A program made the position numbers and the translations under genes. 64,000 nucleotides of DNA from a bacterium 1XD21-13 (lineage in GTDB: Bacteria > Bacillota > Clostridia > Lachnospirales > Lachnospiraceae): assembly GCA_009917555.1 (NCBI GenBank), contig QZDX01000003.1, forward strand, positions 62,001-126,000, written 5' to 3'. The notes below the pieces were generated by a model, which worked only from the letters and a program-made list of their open reading frames with translations, ran no database searches and was not told the origin of the DNA. Below are positions 47,121-55,655 of this stretch, piece after piece; positions within the stretch are counted from its first letter, which is position 1; each line of letters begins with the position of its first letter.

Positions 47121-47879
47121 ATATTAAATTATACTGTTCATGAATGCTTGGAAAATTGCTTATATTTTTCCTCTAATACCAATATATTTTCTTTCATTGT
47201 GCTGCCCAGGCTGTTTGTTTTGAAATAGATGTGGAGCATAAGGAATAAGATAATCTACATATTGGGGGGCGCTTCATATATTGCGATTGCCATTTATAAT
47301 CCTCCTGTAAAAATAGGGCGAAAATCCGCCCTACTGTTAGATTCGCACTTTGAGTGGCGAAACACTCTTTTATAACTGTCTTGTTTAAGGGCTGAGATAT
47401 GCCCACTCATAACTGTCTCTGTTATAGGTCGAGATATACCTCCTGTTAAGCCAAACGGCATTAACTTATCTTTAGTATACTCAGGTGATGTAAAAATAGC
47501 AACAGGATTTTGAATTATATTTTGTAGGTTTTTGTCAAATTTTTGCGGGTGATGAACTTGGGACATAGTTTGTGTAACATTAGTCGGATAAAAGAAAAAG
47601 AGTGCGGTCAGATGCGTGGGTAATAAAAATAAACCTGCCAAAGCTGAGAGCACTCAACTAATAAAACAACTATTTCAATCCACATATGAATTTATTTCAT
47701 ATAAATTCATAAGACGAACATTGACTTCTGTCAATTATAAATATATTTAAGGCAATTAGAATTTAATCACCTTAATAGATGGTATTATTTATGACAGAAG
47801 CTTTAATTATGGGTATCATAACATAAGAAATTTAGAAGGTAAAGGGAAAAATTTTGAATTTTAAATATTTATAAAAATG
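47121..47879. other. Intergenic region upstream of the cas operon
   Basis: No credible gene. It holds two imperfect 32-bp direct repeats at 47372-47403 and 47409-47440 (ATAACTGTCT...GAGATATRCC), an open minus-strand frame over them that resembles no family, a CRISPR-repeat-like 13-mer at 47672, a TTGAC...GTCAA dyad at 47722, and an inverted copy of GACTTCTGTCA (47724 and 47790). The last 200 bases are very AT-rich, as is usual before a cas promoter. Confidence 0.6.
47672..47684 (-). repeat. 13-nt piece of the CRISPR repeat, antisense
   Basis: ATTTCAATCCACA is the exact reverse complement of the last 13 bases of the CRISPR repeat (TGTGGATTGAAAT). Read on the minus strand it would be followed by a spacer-like AGTTGTTTTATTAGTTG. 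Confidence 0.55.
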
Positions 47880-47908
47880 TTGACTTACTCTATAAATCGT
47901 GATAAAGT
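47880..47908 (+). promoter_or_regulatory. cas operon promoter
   Basis: TTGACT (47880-47885) and TAAAGT (47903-47908), 17 bases apart, 38 bases upstream of the cas3 ATG. Confidence 0.65.
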
Positions 47909-47945
47909 ACTTATAAATCAACTGAACATAAAAAGAGGGATTATA

Positions 47946-50081
47946 ATGGAAAATCAATACCTAGCCCACAAAATAGATAACCGAGAGCAGACCGTCTTAG
48001 AACATTTAACTGGAACCTCCAAGCTGTCTGCCCAATTTGCATCAGCCTTTGGAAAAGAGAAACAGGGCGAAATGGCAGGATATTTGCACGATATTGGAAA
48101 ATGTTCCGGGGAGTTTCAAGAGAGAATCCGGAATCCGGAGCATACAAAAAGGTGCGACCATTCCACTGCCGGAGCAATAGAGGCTTTTAAGCAGAGACAG
48201 CTTGGTGTGTCAATGTGTATCATGGGGCACCATGGCGGTCTCTTAAATTTTGGCGGGAAAATGGATACCAGTGAAGACAGAACGGTTCAGGGACGCCTGA
48301 AAAAGGGCATGGAGAGAAAGATACCGGATTACACAGCATGGAAAGAGTTATGTCCAGGCAGAGAATTTGAAAATGTCCCGGAAATGGAACCTAACCAGAC
48401 CCCGTTTGAACGGTACATGGAAATTAAGATGCTTTACTCATCCCTGGTGGACGCTGATTTTTTGGATACGGAGATGTTCATGGAGGGGAAAAGTGCTTCA
48501 AGAGAAGAATATGACACCTTGGAGCAGCTAAAAGATCGTCTGGAGACTTATTTGAAAAATCAGAAATGGCTGGAAGCTCATTCCGGAATCAATGGGATGC
48601 GGACAGAAATTTTGGAGACAGCGGCACAGCAGGGAAGAAAACTGGAAAGAGGAATCTATACGCTGACCGTACCCACAGGGGGCGGGAAGACAATAAGCTC
48701 TCTGCGCTTTGCCTTGCATCATGGTGTGGAGCATGGTTTAGATCGGATTATATATGTGATACCATATGTAAATATCATAGAGCAGACAGCAGAAAAATTT
48801 CGGGAGATATTAGGCAGAGAGAACGTGCTGGAGCATCATTCCAATGTCATCTATGAAAAGGAGGATGAGCAGGAATGGAAGTGCTATCAGTTAGCAAGTG
48901 AAAATTGGGACATGCCTGTTATCATTACGACGGCGGCGCAATTCTTTGAATCACTGTTCCACAACAAACCGTCAAGATGCCGGAAGCTTCACAATATAGC
49001 AAATAGCGTGATTATTTATGATGAGGTGCAGATGCTTCCGGTAAGCCACTGGATTCCCTGCATTCATGCTTTGGAGAAATTATCAAAATCCTGCAGGGCA
49101 ACTCAGGTGCTTTGTACGGCTACACAGCCAGCAGTAGTATTTCCGCAGGAGACAATGCCTCTTGAAATAATAGCGGAGCCAGAAAGGTATTTTGGAGCAT
49201 TCAAAAGAGTGACCTTTCAAAATTCCGGTCTATTGTCCCTGGAGGAAATAGCAGAAAAAATTGAAAGCAGCCATCAGGTGCTTTGCATTGTAAATACAAA
49301 ACGGACGGCGCAGAGTCTATATAAGATGCTGTCGGAAAAAGAAAATGCTTTTCATTTGACTACCATGATGATCCCGGTACATAGAAAGGAAGCTCTTCAG
49401 CAGATTAAGGAGAGGTTGCAGAAAGGAATGCCCTGTAAGGTTGTTGCAACATCCTTGGTAGAGGCGGGGGTAGATTTGGACTTCCCCTATGTAATGCGGG
49501 AGCAGGCGGGATTGGATTCTATTTTGCAGGCAGCGGGCAGATGCAATCGGAACGGCGGCAAGAACCTTCGGGAGAGCATAACAGAGGTTTTTGAGCTGGA
49601 GGGACGGATTCATGGATCCATTCGGCAGCAGGTTGATGCGGCACGCTATGTGATGAGAGAGTATGAACAATGGGATTCTCTAGAAGCGATAGAGACCTAC
49701 TTCAGATTTTGGAGACAGCTGCGGGGAAAGGAAAATCTGGATCAGAAGCAGATCATGGAAAAAATTAACCGATATGCATTTTGTGATATAGCAGAGGTGT
49801 TTCAGCTTATTGAAAATGATACTTGTACTGTGTATATTCCATGGAAAGAGGAGGGGGAAGAACTGATAAGTCAGCTCAGAAATGGTTTTTACAACAGTCC
49901 CTTGTTCAGAGCATTGGGAAGATATGGTGTGAATGTTTTTAAGCCTCATTATGGGGAGCTGGTACGATTGGGAGATGTAGAATTGATAAATGGGATTGCG
50001 GTTTTGAACAACAGAAATCTCTACCATGAGGATACGGGTCTGGAATTCCAGGCAGAGGAGGGGATTGCTATATTCTGTTAA
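47946..50081 (+). CDS. cas3: Cas3 helicase-nuclease, type I-C
   Basis: Effector that unwinds and degrades target DNA after Cascade recognition. It has 711 residues: N-terminal HD nuclease (GYLHDIGKCSGEF, CDHSTAGAI, MGHHGG), then a superfamily 2 helicase (Walker A TVPTGGGKTISSLRFAL, DEVQ box YDEVQMLPVSHW, motif VI QAAGRCNRNGG) and a C-terminal domain. The frame is open to 47877, but GAGGG precedes ATG 47946 and the family start is MENQYLAHK-like. First gene of a complete and intact I-C operon. Confidence 0.95.
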   Translation: MENQYLAHKIDNREQTVLEHLTGTSKLSAQFASAFGKEKQGEMAGYLHDIGKCSGEFQERIRNPEHTKRCDHSTAGAIEAFKQRQLGVSMCIMGHHGGLLNFGGKMDTSEDRTVQGRLKKGMERKIPDYTAWKELCPGREFENVPEMEPNQTPFERYMEIKMLYSSLVDADFLDTEMFMEGKSASREEYDTLEQLKDRLETYLKNQKWLEAHSGINGMRTEILETAAQQGRKLERGIYTLTVPTGGGKTISSLRFALHHGVEHGLDRIIYVIPYVNIIEQTAEKFREILGRENVLEHHSNVIYEKEDEQEWKCYQLASENWDMPVIITTAAQFFESLFHNKPSRCRKLHNIANSVIIYDEVQMLPVSHWIPCIHALEKLSKSCRATQVLCTATQPAVVFPQETMPLEIIAEPERYFGAFKRVTFQNSGLLSLEEIAEKIESSHQVLCIVNTKRTAQSLYKMLSEKENAFHLTTMMIPVHRKEALQQIKERLQKGMPCKVVATSLVEAGVDLDFPYVMREQAGLDSILQAAGRCNRNGGKNLRESITEVFELEGRIHGSIRQQVDAARYVMREYEQWDSLEAIETYFRFWRQLRGKENLDQKQIMEKINRYAFCDIAEVFQLIENDTCTVYIPWKEEGEELISQLRNGFYNSPLFRALGRYGVNVFKPHYGELVRLGDVELINGIAVLNNRNLYHEDTGLEFQAEEGIAIFC

Positions 50082-50158
50082 AAATCAAAGTGGCTTTTGA
50101 AGAGCTTTGAAAATTATATACAGGTGGAAAACAGGTATCAAAAGAAAGGAGGAAGAGG

Positions 50159-50839
50159 ATGTCCATAAAGTTGGAAGTCTGGGGTGATTACGCATGCTAT
50201 ACAAGACCGGAGTTAAAGACGGAGAGATATACCTATGACGTCATAACGCCAGGGGCGGCAGTGGGTATATTGGAAGCCATTTTCTGGCATCCGGGGCTGC
50301 ACTATGAGATAGACAGAGTGTATGTGCTGAATCCCATACAATTTACCAGTATAAGAAGAAATGAAGTAAAATCAAAGATGGGAGGTTCAGGGATTAAGTC
50401 AGCCATTAAAAAGGAAGAATTTGGGACACTCTATCTGAATACAAAGGCTGAAATCGTACAGCGTGCGGCGACAGTATTAAAAAACGTCCATTATGTGCTC
50501 GAGGCGCATTTTGACATTGGGCCGGAAGCCAACCAAACAGATAATGCAGGAAAATTTCAGGATATTTTAAAGCGGAGAGCCAGAAAGGGCCAATGCTATC
50601 ATCAGCCTTATTTTGGGGTTAGAGAGTTTCCGGTTAAGTTTCGATTGTGGGAGGGCGGAGAAATTGTTACTGCATATGAGGGGCAGGAGAAAGATTTGGG
50701 AATTATGCTTCATCATATGGAATATGTGCCAAGGAGATTAAAGGACGGCACAGTGGTTTATGATGCCAGTCCTGTATTTTTCAGGGCAAAGCTGAAAAAC
50801 GGAGTCCTGGATCTCAGAGAGAGTGAGGTGCTGAGATGA
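50159..50839 (+). CDS. cas5c: Cas5c, pre-crRNA endoribonuclease
   Basis: A 226-residue RAMP-fold protein (SIKLEVWGDYACYTRPELKT, PGAAVGILEAIFWHPGLHYE). In type I-C systems Cas5c replaces Cas6: it cuts pre-crRNA at the base of the repeat hairpin and stays bound to the 5' handle in Cascade. Residues such as YHQPYFGVREF fit the catalytic region. AAAGGAGGAAGAGG precedes the ATG, and the stop overlaps cas8c as ATGA. Confidence 0.95.
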   Translation: MSIKLEVWGDYACYTRPELKTERYTYDVITPGAAVGILEAIFWHPGLHYEIDRVYVLNPIQFTSIRRNEVKSKMGGSGIKSAIKKEEFGTLYLNTKAEIVQRAATVLKNVHYVLEAHFDIGPEANQTDNAGKFQDILKRRARKGQCYHQPYFGVREFPVKFRLWEGGEIVTAYEGQEKDLGIMLHHMEYVPRRLKDGTVVYDASPVFFRAKLKNGVLDLRESEVLR

Positions 50840-52554
50840 TCTTTTATGAACTGGTGCAATTGTATGAACAATTGGTAAGACAAAGAAAAATAAGTGCGCC
50901 GGGATGGATGGATGAAAAGGTTTCCTATGGTTTAATGCTTCATGAGGATGGAACAATCGCACAATTGATTTCTCTGAAAAATGAGAAAGGAAAGTCGCAG
51001 ATGATGCCGGTACCTCAGCACCCTGGCAGAACAAGCGGAACGCTGGCATTTTTCCTTTGGGATAATGGAGGCTACCTGCTGGGATTGGATACGGCAGGGA
51101 AACCGAAAAAAGCCAGGGAACGGTTTGAGGCATCCAGGAAGCTACATCTGGACTTGCTGGAAGAGGTGGATACAAAAGCCGCATGGGCAGTAAAGAATTT
51201 TTTCCTAACATGGAAGCCGGAGGAGGCCTTAGAAAATGAGCATATAAAACCAGAGCTGGAGGAGCTGTTAAAAGGAGCTAACCTTATTTTTTACTATGGA
51301 GGAAGCCTGGTGTCAGAGGACGCCAAAATAGTAGAAATGTGGGAGCGGCATATCAGTCAGCATGAAACGAAAGAGACAGGGATTTGCTTGGTGACAGGTA
51401 AAAGGGAGCCGATTGCAAGGCTCCATCCCCTGATTAAAGGAGTACGGGGCGCACAGTCCAGCGGCGCTTCTCTGGTATCTTTTAATGCGGATGCATTTTG
51501 TTCCTATGAGTTGGAGAGCGGAGGCAACGCCCAAACCGGCGAGGCGTCAGCAAGGGCTTATGGAGCGGCCTTGAATTACCTCCTTGCAGATACACAGAGA
51601 GTTTTCACGGCAGGGGATGTGACTGTAACGGGATGGGTGGAGGAGGGAGAGGACGCATATCAGGATTTGATGATGGCTCTGCTCAATCAGGATCAAAGGA
51701 TTCAGGACGCAGACATTCAGGAAGCGCTGAAAAAGCTCACAAGGGGGGAGAGCATCTCGTGGAACGATCAGGAGCTTGACCCGGATCATACATTTTACAT
51801 ATTAGGGCTTTCTCCTAATGCGGCACGCCTGTCGGTTCGATTTTTTTTGAGAAATCGCTTTGGATTGTGGCTGGAGAATATACAGGCCCATGAAAAGCGG
51901 TTGGAAATTGTATTGCCATATCATGTTGCACGGATGTATCTTCCCTTTTGGATGATATTGGAGGAAATGAAAGCTCCGGGAGGAAAGGATACGATTCCGC
52001 CCTTGACAGCAGCGCTTCTGCAGTCAATTTTGAAAAATTCCAGATATCCGGATGAATTATTATACTGCACAATTCGGAGAATTCGGGCAGATCATAATCT
52101 GAACTGGAAGCGGGCGGCAATATTAAAGGCGTATTTAAATCAAAATTGTAGGAGCGATAAAGACAAGGAGGGATGGAGCGTGGGACTGAACACAGAAACA
52201 AACGATCAGGCATATCTTTTGGGGAGACTGTTTTCTCTGTTGGAAAATATTCAGGAGACATCGGCAGGGGGAACGCTTAACACAACAATTAAGGATCAGT
52301 ATTTAAATAGCATGTGCAGTACACCGGCATTGGTTATAGCGCAGCTTTTGAAGCTGAAAGAAAGCCATATGAAAAAACTGCGGAGAGATAAACCCGGATT
52401 AGCGGTAAAATTGGATCAGCAGGTTATGGAGATCATGGACAGGATTGAGATTAAGATTCCCACACAGCTTAGTTTGGAGGAACAGGCGGTATTTATGCTT
52501 GGTTACTATCATCAGACACAGAAAAGATATGAGAGAAAACAGGAGGATGCGTAA
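50836..52554 (+). CDS. cas8c: Cas8c (Csd1), Cascade large subunit
   Basis: Large subunit of 572 residues that recognises the PAM and holds the target DNA in Cascade. Csd1 features: MIFYELVQLYEQLVRQRKIS, LFFTGR-like ICLVTGKREPIARLHPLIKG, and GGNAQTGEASARAYGAALNYLL. In I-C systems an internal start in this gene also yields the small subunit Cas11c; an in-frame Met with a purine-rich stretch is likely in the last third, not pinned down here. Starts in the cas5c stop. Confidence 0.94.
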   Translation: MIFYELVQLYEQLVRQRKISAPGWMDEKVSYGLMLHEDGTIAQLISLKNEKGKSQMMPVPQHPGRTSGTLAFFLWDNGGYLLGLDTAGKPKKARERFEASRKLHLDLLEEVDTKAAWAVKNFFLTWKPEEALENEHIKPELEELLKGANLIFYYGGSLVSEDAKIVEMWERHISQHETKETGICLVTGKREPIARLHPLIKGVRGAQSSGASLVSFNADAFCSYELESGGNAQTGEASARAYGAALNYLLADTQRVFTAGDVTVTGWVEEGEDAYQDLMMALLNQDQRIQDADIQEALKKLTRGESISWNDQELDPDHTFYILGLSPNAARLSVRFFLRNRFGLWLENIQAHEKRLEIVLPYHVARMYLPFWMILEEMKAPGGKDTIPPLTAALLQSILKNSRYPDELLYCTIRRIRADHNLNWKRAAILKAYLNQNCRSDKDKEGWSVGLNTETNDQAYLLGRLFSLLENIQETSAGGTLNTTIKDQYLNSMCSTPALVIAQLLKLKESHMKKLRRDKPGLAVKLDQQVMEIMDRIEIKIPTQLSLEEQAVFMLGYYHQTQKRYERKQEDA

Positions 52555-53445
52555 ATGAGTGAAGTGATTAAAAACCGTTATGATTTTGTAGTTTTATTTG
52601 ATGTGGAAAATGGAAATCCAAACGGAGATCCGGATAATGGAAATGCGCCAAGAGTTGATTTGGACACCGGACATGGAATTGTGACGGATGTGTGCCTGAA
52701 AAGAAAAATCCGCAATTATGTGGAAACCGTAAAAGAGGGAGAAGAGGGATATCAGATTTATATCAAAGAGGGAGTGCCCTTAAATGCCAGCGATGCCCAG
52801 GCTTTTGCGGAGCTGTCCATTGATGAGAAAAAGATTCCTGCAATGAAAAAAGAGGATCCTGCATTGGATATAAAAATTCGGGATTTTATGTGTTCCAGAT
52901 TTTTTGATATTCGGACATTTGGTGCGGTGATGACGACATTTGTTAAGGCAAATTTGAACTGCGGCCAGGTTCGGGGACCGGTGCAGTTTGGCTTTGCCAG
53001 ATCTGTTGATCCCATAGTGCCTCAGAGCCTTACAATTACAAGAGTTGCAATTACCACGGAAAAGGATGCGGAGAAAAAGAAGACAGAGATGGGAAGAAAG
53101 GAGATTGTCCCTTATGGATTATATCGTGCGGAGGGCTTTGTTTCTGCCAATCTTGCCCGAAAGGTTACAGGCTTTAGCGAGGCGGATTTGGAGCTTTTAT
53201 GGGAAGCGATTTTGAATATGTTTGAACATGACCATTCGGCAGCCAGAGGAAAAATGGCAGTTCGGGAATTGATTATTTTTAAGCATGCTTCGGAATTGGG
53301 AAATGCACCCTCCTATAAGCTGTTTGATTCCGTAGTAGTAGAAAAAAAGAATACGGAAGTACAGGCCAGATGCTATGGGGATTATGAAGTGCGGATTTGT
53401 GAAGAAAGGATTCCGGAGGGAGTTACATGTATCCGAAAGAGCTGA
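52555..53445 (+). CDS. cas7: Cas7c (Csd2), Cascade backbone
   Basis: A 296-residue backbone subunit that polymerises along the crRNA guide. It begins YDFVVLFDVENGNPNGDPDN, the hallmark of Csd2, and keeps MTTFVKANLNCGQVRGPVQF and EKKKTEMGRKEIVPYGLYRA. The ATG follows the cas8c stop without a gap, and its own stop lies 19 bases inside cas4, so the module is tightly coupled. Confidence 0.95.
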   Translation: MSEVIKNRYDFVVLFDVENGNPNGDPDNGNAPRVDLDTGHGIVTDVCLKRKIRNYVETVKEGEEGYQIYIKEGVPLNASDAQAFAELSIDEKKIPAMKKEDPALDIKIRDFMCSRFFDIRTFGAVMTTFVKANLNCGQVRGPVQFGFARSVDPIVPQSLTITRVAITTEKDAEKKKTEMGRKEIVPYGLYRAEGFVSANLARKVTGFSEADLELLWEAILNMFEHDHSAARGKMAVRELIIFKHASELGNAPSYKLFDSVVVEKKNTEVQARCYGDYEVRICEERIPEGVTCIRKS

Positions 53446-54116
53446 GCGGCTATAGGGAAGAGGACTTTCTAATGCTCTCCGGCATTCAGCATTTTTCCTT
53501 TTGCAGAAGACAGTGGGCCTTGATTCATATTGAACAGCAGTGGGATGAAAATCTCAGGACTGTAGAGGGAAATATTTTTCATAAGCGAGCCCATGACGGC
53601 TATTCGGCAGAAAAAAGAAAGGATGTTATCATATCCAGGGGAATGCCGGTATTTTCCCGCACACTTGGAATCAATGGTGTATGCGACATTGTTGAATTTT
53701 ACAGGGATGACAAGAAAGGCATTTCCTTACATGGCAGAGAGGGCAGGTACGTGGTCTGTCCTATAGAGTATAAAAAGGGACAGCCGAAAGAGGATGAAGC
53801 GGATATTCTTCAGATGGCGGCACAGGCTATGTGCCTGGAGGAAATGCTGGAATGTGAGATTGAAAAGGGCTGCTTATTCTACGGGGAAATCCGCCGACGC
53901 ATAGAGGTGCCTTTGAGTGAAGAAATCCGGCAGAGGGTGAGAGACACGTTTGAGGAGATGCATCATTACTATGAGCGCAGATATACGCCAAGGGTAAAAA
54001 GGACAAAAGCCTGCAATGCATGTTCCTTGAAGAATTTATGCCTCCCCAAGCTGATGAAAGAGCGGTCGGTAAGAGAATATATTTTGAAACGGATAGAAGA
54101 GGAGAGTGTGGATTGA
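53427..54116 (+). CDS. cas4: Cas4 adaptation nuclease
   Basis: RecB-like nuclease of 229 residues that trims pre-spacers and helps to choose those with a PAM. Motifs: GIQHFSFCRRQWALIHIEQQ (first cluster Cys), GVCDIVEFYR and CPIEYKKGQPKEDEA (the catalytic Asp and E-x-K), and the C-terminal CNACSLKNLC that completes the 4Fe-4S site. GGAGGG lies before the ATG. The last bases carry the repeat-like 18-mer at 54101. Confidence 0.95.
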   Translation: MYPKELSGYREEDFLMLSGIQHFSFCRRQWALIHIEQQWDENLRTVEGNIFHKRAHDGYSAEKRKDVIISRGMPVFSRTLGINGVCDIVEFYRDDKKGISLHGREGRYVVCPIEYKKGQPKEDEADILQMAAQAMCLEEMLECEIEKGCLFYGEIRRRIEVPLSEEIRQRVRDTFEEMHHYYERRYTPRVKRTKACNACSLKNLCLPKLMKERSVREYILKRIEEESVD

Positions 54117-54118
54117 AA
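54101..54118 (+). repeat. 18-nt CRISPR-repeat-like sequence at the cas4/cas1 junction
   Basis: GGAGAGTGTGGATTGAAA is identical to 18 bases of the variant repeat at 58399-58431 and differs at one base from the main repeat. It covers the cas4 stop codon and the TTG start of cas1. Confidence 0.75.
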
Positions 54119-55144
54119 AAGCTGCTTAATACACTTTATATTACCTCCCCGGATAAATATCTGTCTTTAGATGGAGAGAATGTAGTAGTTCTGTTTGACA
54201 AACAGGAGGTGGGCAGAGTTCCGCTACATAATTTGGAGGCTATTGTCACATTTGGCTTTACAGGAGCCAGCCCTGCACTGATGGGAGCATGTGCGAAACG
54301 AAATGTAGCCCTTTCCTTTTTGACCCAGTCAGGACGTTTCCTGGCTAGGGTTTCAGGAGAGGAGCGTGGAAATGTCCTATTGAGAAAGAGGCAGTATTTT
54401 CTGCCAGAGGATGCGGGGACAAGCCTGGATATTGCAAGAAATTTTATAACGGGAAAGGTGTTTAATGCCAGATGGGTATTGGAGCGTGCCACACGGGATC
54501 ATGCCATGCGTCTGGACGTGGAGAGGCTAAAAAGAGTTTCCGGACAATTAAAAAGGTCCTTAAGCTCTGTGCAGAGGTGTGATTCAATGGAAGCCTTACG
54601 GGGAGTGGAGGGAGAAGCGGCAAGCCTATACTTTTCTGTATTTGATGAATTGATTTTACAGCAAAAAGAGGATTTTTCCTTTCATGGAAGAAGCAGGCGT
54701 CCTCCTTTGGATGCCGTCAATGCACTGCTTTCTTTTGTTTATACTCTGTTGACTCACATGTGTATGGCAGCATTGGAAACGGTGGGACTGGACCCATACG
54801 TGGGATTTATGCATACGGACCGCCCGGGGAGGGCATCTCTGGCTTTGGATTTGATGGAAGAGTTGAGGCCGGTGTTTGCGGATCGTTTTGTTCTGTCCTT
54901 GATTAATAAGAGGATGGTATCCTTTTCCGGTTTTTATCAAAAGGAAAACGGGGCGGTCATTATGGATGAGGAAACAAGAAAGAATGTTTTATCAGCCTGG
55001 CAAATGCGGAAACAGGAGATGATTAAGCATCCTTTTTTGGAGGAAAAGGTGGAATGGGGAATGGTGCCGTATACGCAGGCGCTGCTTTTGGCACGTTATA
55101 TTCGAGGGGATTTGGACGCCTATCCGCCCTTTTTGTGGAAATGA
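54113..55144 (+). CDS. cas1: Cas1 integrase
   Basis: Integrase of 343 residues that, with Cas2, inserts new spacers at the leader end. It starts MKKLLNTLYITSPDKYLSLD, and has the active-site Glu in ALRGVEGEAASLYFSVF (about 160), His in GLDPYVGFMHTDRPGRASLA and Asp in LALDLMEELRPVFADR. The start is TTG at 54113, overlapping the cas4 stop (TTGA), with GGAGAG nine bases upstream. A longer frame to 54020 lies wholly inside cas4. Confidence 0.95.
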   Translation: MKKLLNTLYITSPDKYLSLDGENVVVLFDKQEVGRVPLHNLEAIVTFGFTGASPALMGACAKRNVALSFLTQSGRFLARVSGEERGNVLLRKRQYFLPEDAGTSLDIARNFITGKVFNARWVLERATRDHAMRLDVERLKRVSGQLKRSLSSVQRCDSMEALRGVEGEAASLYFSVFDELILQQKEDFSFHGRSRRPPLDAVNALLSFVYTLLTHMCMAALETVGLDPYVGFMHTDRPGRASLALDLMEELRPVFADRFVLSLINKRMVSFSGFYQKENGAVIMDEETRKNVLSAWQMRKQEMIKHPFLEEKVEWGMVPYTQALLLARYIRGDLDAYPPFLWK

Positions 55145-55193
55145 GGTCTCCATATGCGGCAGTATGATAAGAAAATCATTTAGGGGGATTGCA

Positions 55194-55484
55194 ATGCTTG
55201 TGCTTATTACTTATGATGTAAATACAGAGACGGACGCCGGAAAAAAACGGCTGCGCCAGGTGGCAAAGCAGTGTGTGAATTATGGAAGAAGAGTTCAAAA
55301 TTCCGTGTTTGAATGTGAGATGGATGCGGCTAAGTGCAGAGAGGTGAAAGCGATTCTGGAAGAAATAATTGATGTGAAAAAGGACAGCCTGCGTTTTTAT
55401 TATTTGGGAAACAATTATAAAAATAAGGTAGAGCATATTGGCGTGAGAGAAAGTATGGATATGAATGGGCCTTTGATTTTTTAG
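55194..55484 (+). CDS. cas2: Cas2
   Basis: A 96-residue Cas2 (MLVLITYDVNTETDAGKKRL, VQNSVFECEMD, YYLGNNYKNKVEHIGV) that bridges two Cas1 dimers in the integration complex. AGGGGG precedes ATG 55194; codons back to 55164 are unlikely to be used. Last gene of the operon. The stop codon touches the leader hairpin. Confidence 0.94.
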   Translation: MLVLITYDVNTETDAGKKRLRQVAKQCVNYGRRVQNSVFECEMDAAKCREVKAILEEIIDVKKDSLRFYYLGNNYKNKVEHIGVRESMDMNGPLIF

Positions 55485-55655
55485 TGCGAACCTTAAGCGG
55501 GCATACAAAAGCTGGGGGATTCGCACTGGGGAATGTGTGGTGTTTTGTGGGGTTAGATTTTTTGTAGTGTTGAATGATTGTTAGAATTAGTAGTTTTTTG
55601 GTGAAAATAACTGGAACATATTGAGAATTTGGATGTTGTTTTGGCGATTTTTGCT
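55485..55655 (+). promoter_or_regulatory. CRISPR leader
   Basis: AT-rich 171-base leader on the cas2 side. It opens with the hairpin GTGCGAA (55484-55490)...TTCGCAC (55520-55526) enclosing GCGGGCATACAAAAGCTGGG, a motif I associate with type I-C leaders. The perfect repeats begin directly after it, which fixes the polarity of the array. Confidence 0.75.

Noticed and set aside
47194-47653. Minus-strand open frames in the gap before cas3
   Set aside because: Overlapping frames, no ribosome site and no recognisable domain; part is translation of a tandem repeat.
54101-54118. Idea that Cas5c cleaves the cas mRNA at this site
   Set aside because: The upstream half of the repeat hairpin is absent, and Cas5c cutting is known to need the stem; binding without cutting remains possible.
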